Positions 45,807-52,965 of a stretch of 64,000 nt of DNA are shown here, in pieces. Source of the DNA: a bacterium (GTDB lineage Bacteria > Armatimonadota > Fimbriimonadia > Fimbriimonadales > Fimbriimonadaceae); contig PNMZ01000001.1 in assembly GCA_013823945.1 (NCBI GenBank), forward strand, positions 434,001-498,000, read 5' to 3'. Position 1 is the stretch's first letter. Each line of letters begins with the position of its first letter. The translations under genes were made by a program, and so were the position numbers. Below the pieces are notes generated by a model, which saw only the letters and a program-made list of their open reading frames with translations, did not search any database and had not been told where the DNA came from.

Positions 45807-47396
45807 TTAGTCCGCCAGAAACTGGCGAATCAAACTCGGAACCGAAGCATCAAATCCCACTACATTGAGTGTGAGCGGATCACCCGGATCTCCAATTGTT
45901 GACCGCGTCGAAGCCATTGCGACAACAATCAACTTCGCCCGAGGATTTAACTTTTTCCGGTACTCCTTCATCGCTTGCGCCGGATGCTGACTTCCGTACC
46001 AGGTTTCTGAGTCTGTGTAGATCACAAACGCGTCCACCGCCAACTTCCGCTTCAACGCAAAGTGGATCGGAGCCGCACAGTCCGTTCCTCCGCCTCCGGT
46101 CTTCTCAAGAATCCCGACGACATGATCCAATCGCATTGAACGATTCAACTTCAGTTCATACGCCTTCGTGTCAAAAGCGATATGCGTAACCGATTCTTCT
46201 TGAGCCGAAGTCACGAGAGCCATCGCCGCACAAGCCTTTCGGCAGTCCAGCCCGGCAATTCCCGCAACCGACGTTCCGCACATCGATCCTGAAACGTCAA
46301 GCCCCAGCAACAAGCGACGGCCCGCTGATTCCAAGTTCTCGAACGAGTCGTAAAACGCACGGTCAAGCGCATCAACCACTCGTTGAACAGGCTTCCACGT
46401 TCCAGTTCCCCGGAACCCTCGCCCGCTCGAATATGTGTTCAAAGCCGCCAAAATGGTGATCGGATGAATCCGCGACTTCCGCAACCGCATCGGGTTCTCA
46501 AGCGCCGAAACAACCGTTTCAACTCCGTTCGAGTACCCCGAAAGGATGCCCTTACGCAACACGCCAAGCTTGGAAAGATTTCCCAAATTTCGCAGCATCG
46601 CCGTCAATGGCATATCATCCAACAAAGCTTCCCAAACCAGGGGCTCAGTCAACCATTCTGTCGGAACAGCTTCTCGCGGAATCCGATTCTCGCGAATCAA
46701 ACGACACGCTTCCGCTAGATCAGTTACTTCGTGCAAAGCCATCGCCGCCCGAACAATCGGAATCTCCAGATTCAACTCCTTAGCCGTTGCCCACTTGAAC
46801 AAAGCATTGTGCTCGTCCGACACCGCTACCGGGTGAGCGAGCCGCAGCAAGTCACGGTGACTCCAACCATTCCGAGACTGATACTTGATCAATCCGTAAG
46901 CCAAGGCCTCCGCAGATTGCGAGTTGTACCAATTTCCAATCGCCTTCCGCAGTCCGCGACCCCATCCTCGGAGAGAGTCACAAGCAGAAGCAAATGCAAA
47001 CAAGTGCGTTCCAGTTCGGCAAACAAGCGGTACGGCAACATAGGCTGCCTTCCGAGTCGGCTCATCCCCGTACGTTGTCGCCAACGCAAGAGCAAAAATC
47101 GCCGCATCGTTCTTCGGTGCCAGATTTTTCGTGCTGACTTCAATGATTCGCGATATTAACCGCAAACCATCTTCCTTGATTGCCTCGATCACGTTCTGGG
47201 CGTTCATCTCCGTCAAGGCCATGGCCCCAACGTAATAAGTACCTGTCTCGCTCCCAAGGATCAAGAAACGGTCAACGAGTTCCCATCGATCCACCGTCCA
47301 TCCAAAGCCACCTGCATGGTTCTTGGTCTGACCAGAACCTGCAATAGCTCGATTTTGACGGGTCTTATTCGATTGGAAGAGTTGTGTGTATTTCAT
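45807..47396 (-). CDS. rsr: Ro60 orthologue Rsr (TROVE ring plus vWA domain)
   Basis: 529 residues. The TROVE HEAT-repeat ring spans about 1-350 (NKTRQNRAIAGSGQTKNHAG at the start, GLIKYQSRNGWSHRDLLRL near 170). The vWA domain begins near 360 with the MIDAS motif DVSGS at 367-371 and later GGGGTD and YTDSETW. Bacterial Rsr binds Y RNA on the outside of its ring and works with exoribonucleases in rRNA maturation and RNA decay under stress. The ATG is preceded by AAGGAG. A run of Y-RNA-like units lies directly upstream on the same strand and apparently the same transcript. Confidence 0.96.
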   Translation of the reverse strand: MKYTQLFQSNKTRQNRAIAGSGQTKNHAGGFGWTVDRWELVDRFLILGSETGTYYVGAMALTEMNAQNVIEAIKEDGLRLISRIIEVSTKNLAPKNDAAIFALALATTYGDEPTRKAAYVAVPLVCRTGTHLFAFASACDSLRGWGRGLRKAIGNWYNSQSAEALAYGLIKYQSRNGWSHRDLLRLAHPVAVSDEHNALFKWATAKELNLEIPIVRAAMALHEVTDLAEACRLIRENRIPREAVPTEWLTEPLVWEALLDDMPLTAMLRNLGNLSKLGVLRKGILSGYSNGVETVVSALENPMRLRKSRIHPITILAALNTYSSGRGFRGTGTWKPVQRVVDALDRAFYDSFENLESAGRRLLLGLDVSGSMCGTSVAGIAGLDCRKACAAMALVTSAQEESVTHIAFDTKAYELKLNRSMRLDHVVGILEKTGGGGTDCAAPIHFALKRKLAVDAFVIYTDSETWYGSQHPAQAMKEYRKKLNPRAKLIVVAMASTRSTIGDPGDPLTLNVVGFDASVPSLIRQFLAD

Positions 47397-47434
47397 TTCT
47401 TTTTTCTCCTTGTGTTTTCCAGTCTGATTTCAGT

Positions 47435-47549
47435 CTCGCGGGCAAGTGGCGCCATGGCGTAAACATTGGCAAAGCCAATGCCCCCTAGATTTGAACTAGG
47501 TAAACCCAAAAGGGCCTCTTACCGATAAGCCAGAGCTTCGGCCCGCAAG
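47435..47549 (-). ncRNA. Y RNA-like unit E, with partial tRNA-like module
   Basis: A closing stem of 9 bp (CTTGCGGGC / GCCCGCGAG) is followed by the conserved 5' strand GGGCCGAAGCTCTGGCTTATC-like pattern and answered by CACTTG on the 3' side, the layout of the Ro-binding helix of Y RNAs. The inner part holds a T-arm mimic (CCTAG-TTCAAAT-CTAGG, 47484-47500) and a perfect 7-bp hairpin capped by TTT (47464-47480) in place of an acceptor stem; the D-arm is reduced to GCCATGGC. It ends 38 bases before the rsr ATG. Confidence 0.82.
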
Positions 47550-47568
47550 AAAGGCGTTTTGTAACGAC

Positions 47569-47710
47569 TTCCGGACAAGGCTTGGCCTGGGAAAAGTTGC
47601 CCGTCCGCGATCCACTCGCCTCAACGCAGCGCGTTGGTCGCTCTTTCCAGCGAAGACACCCAAAGTGGGCAACTAGGATGGGAGGGATAACCCAAACATC
47701 CGGCCCGGAA
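47569..47710 (-). ncRNA. Y RNA-like unit D, long multi-helix insert
   Basis: The closing stem is 8 bp (TTCCGGGC / GTCCGGAA). The conserved strand GGGCCGGATG ... GGGTTATC and the 3' motif CCTTG match the other units. The insert of about 100 bases is closed by a perfect 7-bp helix GTTGCCC / GGGCAAC (47667-47673 with 47596-47602) and holds hairpins CAACGC-GCT-GCGTTG and CGCT-GGAAAG-AGCG. No clear T-loop sequence is visible, so this unit differs from the tRNA-like ones. Confidence 0.72.
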
Positions 47711-47751
47711 GTCAAATCTTCAATTGTTGTCGTTGTAGGGATGAGTCGGGA

Positions 47752-47881
47752 TTGCAGACAAGGGTTGCCTTGGCCAAGTGCTCTAACCACTGAGCTACCT
47801 TCGCCCCGAAAGGCGAAAGGCTGGATTCGAACCAGCGACCTCTCACGTTAAAGGTGATAAGCCAAAAGCTTCGGCCCGCAA
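47752..47881 (-). ncRNA. Y RNA-like unit C, YrlA type with complete permuted tRNA module
   Basis: The closing stem is 8 bp (TTGCGGGC / GTCTGCAA, two G-U pairs). The conserved strand GGGCCGAAGC ... TGGCTTATC pairs with GCCAAGG, followed by CCTTG. Inside, in circularly permuted order, lie a T-arm (GCTGG-TTCGAAT-CCAGC, 47820-47836), an acceptor-like stem closed by a TTTCGG loop (47798-47819) and a D-arm (GCTC-AGTGGTTA-GAGC, 47780-47795). This is the arrangement known for YrlA of Salmonella and mycobacteria, where the Y stem replaces the anticodon arm. Confidence 0.88.
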
Positions 47882-47915
47882 TCTCAAATTTTCGTCATCG
47901 AACCGTTGGAACGAA

Positions 47916-48014
47916 CTCGCGAACAAGGGGACGCATCTGGCTATTCTTTCCCAGAGACCCGTATGATCAGGCCCCGTGAGTTTCTAAGGTAAGCCAAAAG
48001 CTCCGGCTCGCGAG
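47916..48014 (-). ncRNA. Y RNA-like unit B
   Basis: The closing stem is 9 bp (CTCGCGAGC / GTTCGCGAG). The conserved strand GAGCCGGAGC ... TGGCTTACC pairs through TGGCT / AGCCA and is followed on the 3' side by CCCTTG, as in the other units. The inner loop of about 50 bases has a GGGGCC ... GGGTCTC region that could be a degenerate T-arm, but no standard T-loop is visible. Confidence 0.72.
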
Positions 48015-48042
48015 TACGAGTCCAAAGTGAATGGTTCAGGCG

Positions 48043-48109
48043 GTAGGCAAGTCACTTGCAACTTGGGTACTTTCTCGGTATCAACGATAACCCAAGGCAT
48101 CCGGCCCAC
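48043..48109 (-). ncRNA. Y RNA-like unit A, minimal form without tRNA module
   Basis: The shortest unit (67 bases). The closing stem is GTGGGC / GCCTAC; the conserved strand GGGCCGGATGC ... GGGTTATC pairs through a perfect CTTGGGT / ACCCAAG helix and ends with GACTTG. The loop has only a small hairpin (TATC-GTT-GATA). It is the unit closest to the promoter and looks like a bare Ro-binding stem comparable to a vertebrate Y RNA. Confidence 0.72.
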
Positions 48110-48243
48110 ACGCATTTAATGAGTCAGGGGAGCTATTTGGGATAATCCCGCTCCAAATTCGTCGTTTCTTCTCTGTGCCATCGCCGCACTTCAAGGAGCC
48201 GACGATAACACTATTTAGGTTGTATGCCTGTCACAGCGATGCA

Positions 48244-48272
48244 AATGTACCACGCTAAAAAAGGACTGTCAA
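48244..48272 (-). promoter_or_regulatory. Promoter of the Y RNA array and rsr
   Basis: On the minus strand -35 TTGACA (48267-48272), 17-base spacer, -10 TACATT (48244-48249); predicted start near 48237. About 130 bases of leader with two small hairpins precede unit A. No other good promoter was seen between here and rsr, which suggests one precursor containing all five units and the rsr message. Confidence 0.65.
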
Positions 48273-48536
48273 CCGAGTCCCAAAAAAAACGATCTCCATA
48301 TATTCAAATTTTTAGCCTGAAATTGAACTCAAATCCGGTGCTCGCAAAATCGCTAGGACCATCCCCGTTGCGGCCAAATTCCGTCCCACCCATACCGTTT
48401 CCTTAAAACTAGACCATAATAGAACCGTTCGATGTCCGGATTCCTGGTGAGGCGATAATTTTGGGAATGACCCTTAGATTCCCCTGACCCGAAAGAAACA
48501 GACCCGAAACAAACGCTAAACCAGCGAGTCAAAAAC

Positions 48537-48941
48537 ATGGCAGTCAAAACCCTATTCGTTGGGAACCTTCCGTTCTCAGCTACAAATACTCAGCTCGAAG
48601 CTCATTACGGAGCCTACGGTGGAACCAACGCCCGCATCATCCCCGACCGAGGATTCGGATTCGTGGACGTGGACGAAGATCAAATGCAAGCCGCAATTGA
48701 TGCCACCAACGAGCAAGACTTCAAAGGCCGAAATATCCGCGTCAACGAAGCTAAGCCCCGAGAAGATCGACCCCGCGAATCACGCGGTGGCGGCGGCGGT
48801 GGTTACGGCGGCGGCGGTGGCGGCGGCTACAACCGAGGCGGCGGAAGCGGCGGCGGTGGTGGTTACGGCGGCGGCGGTGGACGTGGCGGCGATCGTGACC
48901 GCGGCGGACGCGGCGGTCGAGATCGCGACGACCGCTGGTAA
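48537..48941 (+). CDS. RRM-type RNA-binding protein with glycine-rich RGG-like tail
   Basis: 134 residues. One RNA recognition motif (about 3-80) with RNP2 LFVGNL and RNP1 RGFGFVDV, then a tail of about 50 residues made of G runs with Y, R and D (GGGYGGGGGRGG type), as in bacterial and plant glycine-rich RNA-binding proteins. Members often respond to cold and act as RNA chaperones. It is divergent from the Y RNA/rsr transcript, so the locus groups two RNA-binding proteins with the Y RNAs; a functional link is inference. A strong terminator follows. Confidence 0.93.
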   Translation: MAVKTLFVGNLPFSATNTQLEAHYGAYGGTNARIIPDRGFGFVDVDEDQMQAAIDATNEQDFKGRNIRVNEAKPREDRPRESRGGGGGGYGGGGGGGYNRGGGSGGGGGYGGGGGRGGDRDRGGRGGRDRDDRW

Positions 48942-48953
48942 CAGACCAGCAAC

Positions 48954-48991
48954 AAAAAATCCCCTTGCTCTATCAGCAAGGGGATTTTTTT
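48954..48991. terminator. Bidirectional intrinsic terminator
   Basis: A perfect 15-bp palindrome (arms 48955-48969 and 48975-48989, sharing the core ATCCCCTTGCT / AGCAAGGGGAT) with loop CTATC and T runs on both strands. It ends the RRM gene and the convergent gene at 49008-49622. Confidence 0.9.
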
Positions 48992-49007
48992 GTCAAAAAG
49001 TAAATCT

Positions 49008-49622
49008 CTATCCCCCGCCCTCCGCCTTCTTCACCTCCGCTCTCGACTCCGCAATCACCGTTTCCCAAGTCACCCATTTCCCCGTGTCCGAATCAATCGA
49101 TCCCTTAATCCCCATCTTTTTAGTCGTCGCGATGTACCCCTCGACCAACTTCTGAGCCCGCTTCATCTTAGCGATCCGAGTCGGCTCCTCAATCGACCTC
49201 TCCGCCGCAATCCCAAACAAGATATCCACAAATCCCACACTCGATTTCGCTCCGCCACCCACTTGCACAACTGGAGTCCTGAATACAAATTCCCGGTCGT
49301 TCACCGCCATGTAAGTGATCCCTCCTTCCGGGCGAAATTGAATCTCCAAATCACACGCCCCCGAACTCCAGGGCACCCGCACACCGCTTTTCACTTGGAT
49401 GCTCGGCCCCTTGTACCATGGCCCAACAAAGGTTGTCAAAAACTTGGTGCAAACCGCCGCGCTCACCCCTTTCACCTCGTCCGGATGCATCACCTGCCGA
49501 AACTCCGTCCCGTCCGCCTGCCGCATCGCTCGGTCAAACATCACCTCGACTTGCTCTTCCGTGAGGTCATAATCCTGCCCCACCATCGCCCCACACATCA
49601 ACGAAAACGCCAGTACCGACAT
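49008..49622 (-). CDS. Secreted protein of unknown function
   Basis: 204 residues from the chosen start. A short signal peptide (MSVLAFSLMCGAMVGQ) is followed by a soluble domain I do not recognise; a central region (VCTKFLTTFVGPWYKGPSIQ, then a V/F-rich beta segment) and a C-terminal charged helix can be seen. The ATG at 49640 is possible, but the ATG at 49622 starts the signal peptide directly and lies 6 bases after a -10 element TATTAT, so I take it as the leaderless start. It is divergent from a methyltransferase gene. Confidence 0.72.
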   Translation of the reverse strand: MSVLAFSLMCGAMVGQDYDLTEEQVEVMFDRAMRQADGTEFRQVMHPDEVKGVSAAVCTKFLTTFVGPWYKGPSIQVKSGVRVPWSSGACDLEIQFRPEGGITYMAVNDREFVFRTPVVQVGGGAKSSVGFVDILFGIAAERSIEEPTRIAKMKRAQKLVEGYIATTKKMGIKGSIDSDTGKWVTWETVIAESRAEVKKAEGGG

Positions 49623-49627
49623 GAAAC

Positions 49628-49634
49628 TATAATA
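49628..49634. promoter_or_regulatory. Symmetric -10 element shared by two divergent leaderless genes
   Basis: TATAATA on the plus strand reads TATTATA on the minus strand. The plus -10 (TATAAT, 49628-49633) ends 9 bases before the ATG at 49643; the minus -10 (TATTAT) ends 6 bases before the ATG at 49622. One palindromic hexamer could thus drive both genes with almost no leader. No good -35 was seen on the plus side. Confidence 0.5.
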
Positions 49635-49642
49635 CGCCACTT

Positions 49643-50365
49643 ATGAATCAAAATCCAGAATCCTCCCTCGAAAAATGGCGATCCTCCGCCCAAGCCTGGA
49701 TCACCGACCAAGGCGAAACCGGTGACTGGTCGCGACGCACCATCCTCGACCCCGCTCTCGAAACAATCCTCCCCAATCTCCAGAACAAATCTGTTCTCGA
49801 TCTCGGCTGCGGCGAAGGCCGGTACGCCCGAATCCTCAAATCCAAAGGCGCAATCGCTACGGGAATTGACCCCACCCCCGAATTCATTGACCACGCCAGA
49901 TCCCAAGACCCTGACTCAACCTACATCCTCGCCCCCGCCGAGTCCATCCCCCTCCCCGACCACCAATTCGACCTCATCCTCAGCTATCTCAGCATCATCG
50001 ACATCCCCGACCTCGAGGCCGCCAGCCAAGAAATCTCTCGTCTCCTTCTACCCGGCGGGGAATTCGTTGTCGTCACAATCAGCAACCTCGCCTCAACCAC
50101 CAACGGCTGGGTCAAAGATGAAAACGGTAACAAGCTCTACCGCCATGTGGATCGCTACATGGAACACTTCGGCATGGATCTCGAATGGCGCAACATCCGC
50201 ATCACCAACTACCACCGTCCCCTCTCTTACATTCTTAATCTATTCCTCAAGAAATCCTTTGTCCTCACCGAATTTATCGAACCCCTCCCCCCACAATCTG
50301 ACCCCCAGTACCCCTACGAATACCGCTGCCCCAACTTCCAAATCTACACCCTCCGCAAACTCTAA
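49643..50365 (+). CDS. SAM-dependent methyltransferase (class I)
   Basis: 240 residues. SAM-binding motif I is SVLDLGCGEGRYARIL, followed by GIDPTPEFIDHA and DLILSYLSIIDIPDLEAA, a Methyltransf_11-type domain in the N-terminal two thirds. A C-terminal region (DRYMEHFGMDLEWRNIRITN) probably shapes the substrate site. Small-molecule substrate unknown. It converges with the Gfo/Idh/MocA gene, with the two stops overlapping by 4 bases. Confidence 0.87.
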   Translation: MNQNPESSLEKWRSSAQAWITDQGETGDWSRRTILDPALETILPNLQNKSVLDLGCGEGRYARILKSKGAIATGIDPTPEFIDHARSQDPDSTYILAPAESIPLPDHQFDLILSYLSIIDIPDLEAASQEISRLLLPGGEFVVVTISNLASTTNGWVKDENGNKLYRHVDRYMEHFGMDLEWRNIRITNYHRPLSYILNLFLKKSFVLTEFIEPLPPQSDPQYPYEYRCPNFQIYTLRKL

Positions 50366-51453
50366 TCCACTTCTCCATCCGCCAGACCATCCGGCAACCG
50401 AGCGGGCTGAACCCCACTCTCAATCACCACCGCTGAGCCAGAAACAGAAGATTCATGCGCCGCATGCATTACATCCAAAGCATGAAACGCCAATTCCCCA
50501 CTCGCCCGGTGCGCCCGCCCGGATCGAATCCCTGCCGCCATATCTGCAAGTCCAATCGAGCGAGAATTCTCCCGATTCGCAAACCTCAACGGAACATCCT
50601 CCCACTCATCACCTCGCCCGAGTCGAATCTCGCCCCCAAACGTATTCGGATCTGGACAATTCAAACTCCCCTCCGTCCCATAAACCTGGATATTCGGCAA
50701 AGTGTGCGCTCGCACATCAAAGCTCGTCACTAGAGTCCCCACCACCCCGCTTTCCATTTCCAGCAAACACTGAACGTGAGTCGGAACCTTCACCGGCGCA
50801 ACCTTCCCCGCATGAGGCTCCGAGGTAATCATCCGCTCCTCCAAAGCCTTGGAAGTCGTCCCAAAAACTCGACGCACCGGCCCAAACAGGTGAACCAAAG
50901 CCGTGATGTAATATGGACCCATATCAAACATCGGCCCCGCCCCTTCTTCATAGAAAAAGAACGGATTAGGATGCCAAGCCTCTACCCCCGCACTCATCAT
51001 AAACGCCGTAAATGAAGTCGGTTTCCCAATGGCTCCCTCCTCAATCACGGCCCGAACCGTTTGATAACCCGCCCCCAAAAACGTATCTGGTGCACAACCA
51101 ACCCGCACTCCCCCTGCCGATGCCAAGTCCAATATCTCCCGCCCTTCTTCTCGCTTAACCGCCAGCGGTTTCTCTCCATAAACATGCTTCCCCGCCGCAA
51201 TCCCCGCCCTCATAATCCCTGCGTGTTCTATAGGATCGGTCAAATTCAGAACAATATCAATCTCAGCATCTCTAAGCAACTCGGCAACCGAAACCGCCCG
51301 AATCCCGAACTTCTCCGCTGATTTCTCCGCCCGCTCATGGATCCGATCCGCCCCCGCCACAATCTCAATCCCCGCCATCCGCTGAGAAATCTCCAAGTAA
51401 GCCGGACTGATATTCCCGCACCCAATCACACCAATTCTCATATGCTCCATCAT
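50362..51453 (-). CDS. Gfo/Idh/MocA-family sugar oxidoreductase
   Basis: 363 residues. An N-terminal Rossmann domain (IGVIGCGNISPAYL, then the family's GKHVYGEKPLAV with catalytic Lys) is followed by the alpha/beta C-terminal domain (AHTLPNIQVYGTEGSLNC). Members oxidise or reduce sugars and inositols with NAD(P); those near ThuA and DUF1080 genes often act in 3-keto-sugar metabolism. It starts right at the thuA stop. Several ATG codons near the start (51453, 51450, 51441) leave the exact one open. Confidence 0.9.
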   Translation of the reverse strand: MMEHMRIGVIGCGNISPAYLEISQRMAGIEIVAGADRIHERAEKSAEKFGIRAVSVAELLRDAEIDIVLNLTDPIEHAGIMRAGIAAGKHVYGEKPLAVKREEGREILDLASAGGVRVGCAPDTFLGAGYQTVRAVIEEGAIGKPTSFTAFMMSAGVEAWHPNPFFFYEEGAGPMFDMGPYYITALVHLFGPVRRVFGTTSKALEERMITSEPHAGKVAPVKVPTHVQCLLEMESGVVGTLVTSFDVRAHTLPNIQVYGTEGSLNCPDPNTFGGEIRLGRGDEWEDVPLRFANRENSRSIGLADMAAGIRSGRAHRASGELAFHALDVMHAAHESSVSGSAVVIESGVQPARLPDGLADGEVD

Positions 51454-51454
51454 C

Positions 51455-52108
51455 TCACCTCAGCCTCGCTCCTTGCAAGGGTTCTCCCTTTCGACCAGCC
51501 CACAAAATTCCCCGCGTAACAAGCTCCTTTATCATCGGCAAGCTCAAGGCGGCCAAATCATGCCCAATCGAACAGTAAAAAACTGAACCTTCTCCCCACT
51601 TCTTAGTCCATGCAACTGGCATCCTCACGCCTCCAAAATCTTCAAACTCCGTCCACGCCAAAACCTGAATCGCCGGGTCAACATGCAAGTAGTACTTCTC
51701 ACTGCGAACCTCAAAATCCTCCAAGCCCTCAGTCAATTCCCAACCTGACTCGACCATAACTTGGTACTGACGGTCACCGGGACCAGGGTGCGCCACAAAT
51801 TGCCCGCCCACCACAAACTGATATTCCGTGCAATTCCGGAAGGCATCTCCCATCCCCCCGTGAACTCCCGCGAGCCCAACTCCATCACCGACTGCTGCTA
51901 CCAGTTCATCCGCCACTTCACCCGGAATCTCACCCATCGTCCAGTTCGGCACCACAACATCAAAATCCCTCGCTCGCGGAAAATCATCGATTTCACGCCC
52001 CAATTCAACGTGAGCTCCTTTTTCCTCAAGCCATCCCTTGAGCAAATCCGCAACTCCGTGCGGATCGTGCCCTTCCCACCCTCCGCTCACAATCAAAACC
52101 TTTGCCAT
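51455..52108 (-). CDS. ThuA-like protein (trehalose utilisation family)
   Basis: 217 residues of the ThuA/class I glutamine-amidotransferase-like fold: VLIVSGGWEGHDP at the start, VVPNWTMGEIPGE, VGLAGVHGGMGDAF and a VAWTKKWGEGSVFYCSIGHD segment near the end. Family members take part in metabolism of 3-keto-disaccharides. It forms an operon with the Gfo/Idh/MocA gene and is divergent from a DUF1080 gene, a common partnership in such pathways. Confidence 0.9.
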   Translation of the reverse strand: MAKVLIVSGGWEGHDPHGVADLLKGWLEEKGAHVELGREIDDFPRARDFDVVVPNWTMGEIPGEVADELVAAVGDGVGLAGVHGGMGDAFRNCTEYQFVVGGQFVAHPGPGDRQYQVMVESGWELTEGLEDFEVRSEKYYLHVDPAIQVLAWTEFEDFGGVRMPVAWTKKWGEGSVFYCSIGHDLAALSLPMIKELVTRGILWAGRKGEPLQGARLR

Positions 52109-52143
52109 CGTGCAATCTAGTATGATTCCCGCGAGAACAAAAA

Positions 52144-52887
52144 ATGATCGCCGCCATTTTCTCCGCCGCTCTTGCTCCTACCGTCCTAACTGGATTCCAG
52201 CCCATTTTCAACGGCAAAGACCTCTCCGGCTGGACTCCAAAAATCACTGGTCACACCCTCGGCGACAACTTTGCCAACACTTTTCGTATCCAAGATGGCA
52301 CGATCACCGTATCCTATGACGGTTACAAAAACGGCTTCCAAGACAAATTCGGACACCTGTTCTACAAATCCGCATTCAAAAATTACATCCTTCGCCTCGA
52401 ATATCGGTTCATTGGCACCCAATGCCCCGGCGGCCCAGGATGGGCGTACAAAAATAGCGGAATCATGTACCACGGTCAACCCGCCAACACAATGACGCTT
52501 GGTCAGTCATTCCCGGTTAGCGGTGAGTTCCAATTCCTCGGTGCTGACCCCGGCCAAACCCGCGGCACGGGGAACCTCTGCACCCCCGGAACCCACATCC
52601 TCAAAGACGCCAAAACGATCCGCCAGCATGTGATCGAAGTCGGCGGCCCCAGCTTAGCGGGAGATCAATGGGTCAAAGCCGAACTCGAGGTCAACGGTCA
52701 CCACATCATCCACCGCATCAACGGACTAGAGGTCTATCGCTACCAGCACCTCGTCTTTGATCCTAAAGACGCAGACGCAAAACGCATCCTCCCCACCGAC
52801 TCACTCGAAATCACCAGCGGAACAATTTCCCTCCAATCCGAATCCCATCCGATCCAATTCCGCAACATAGAACTGAAAGTTCTTTAA
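52144..52887 (+). CDS. Secreted DUF1080 protein (3-keto-disaccharide hydrolase family)
   Basis: 247 residues. A short signal peptide (MIAAIFSAALAPTVLTG) is followed by a concanavalin-like domain with the family opening FQPIFNGKDLSGWTP, the KNSGIMYHGQP loop and WVKAELEVNGHHIIHRINGLEV. Characterised relatives hydrolyse 3-ketoglucosides. Being exported, it would act outside the cytoplasm. The divergent ThuA/Gfo pair fits the same pathway. Confidence 0.9.
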   Translation: MIAAIFSAALAPTVLTGFQPIFNGKDLSGWTPKITGHTLGDNFANTFRIQDGTITVSYDGYKNGFQDKFGHLFYKSAFKNYILRLEYRFIGTQCPGGPGWAYKNSGIMYHGQPANTMTLGQSFPVSGEFQFLGADPGQTRGTGNLCTPGTHILKDAKTIRQHVIEVGGPSLAGDQWVKAELEVNGHHIIHRINGLEVYRYQHLVFDPKDADAKRILPTDSLEITSGTISLQSESHPIQFRNIELKVL

Positions 52888-52965
52888 ACCCCTCTTTCCT
52901 GGATTCGTTTTGGTGAGAATGAGGTTTGGATGTGTGGGTAAAAACAGACCTTCCCCTGAGTAAAT

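Noticed and set aside
47780-47836. A possible tRNA gene, suggested by a D-arm and a T-arm with GGTTCGAATCC
   Set aside because: The arms are in permuted order (T-arm before D-arm) with no anticodon arm between them and no separate 5' and 3' acceptor ends; the span is explained by the tRNA-like module of Y RNA unit C.
47435-48109. A CRISPR array, suggested by a motif repeated five times
   Set aside because: Units are 67-142 bases long, repeats are only partly conserved, spacing is uneven, each unit folds on itself, and no cas gene is near.
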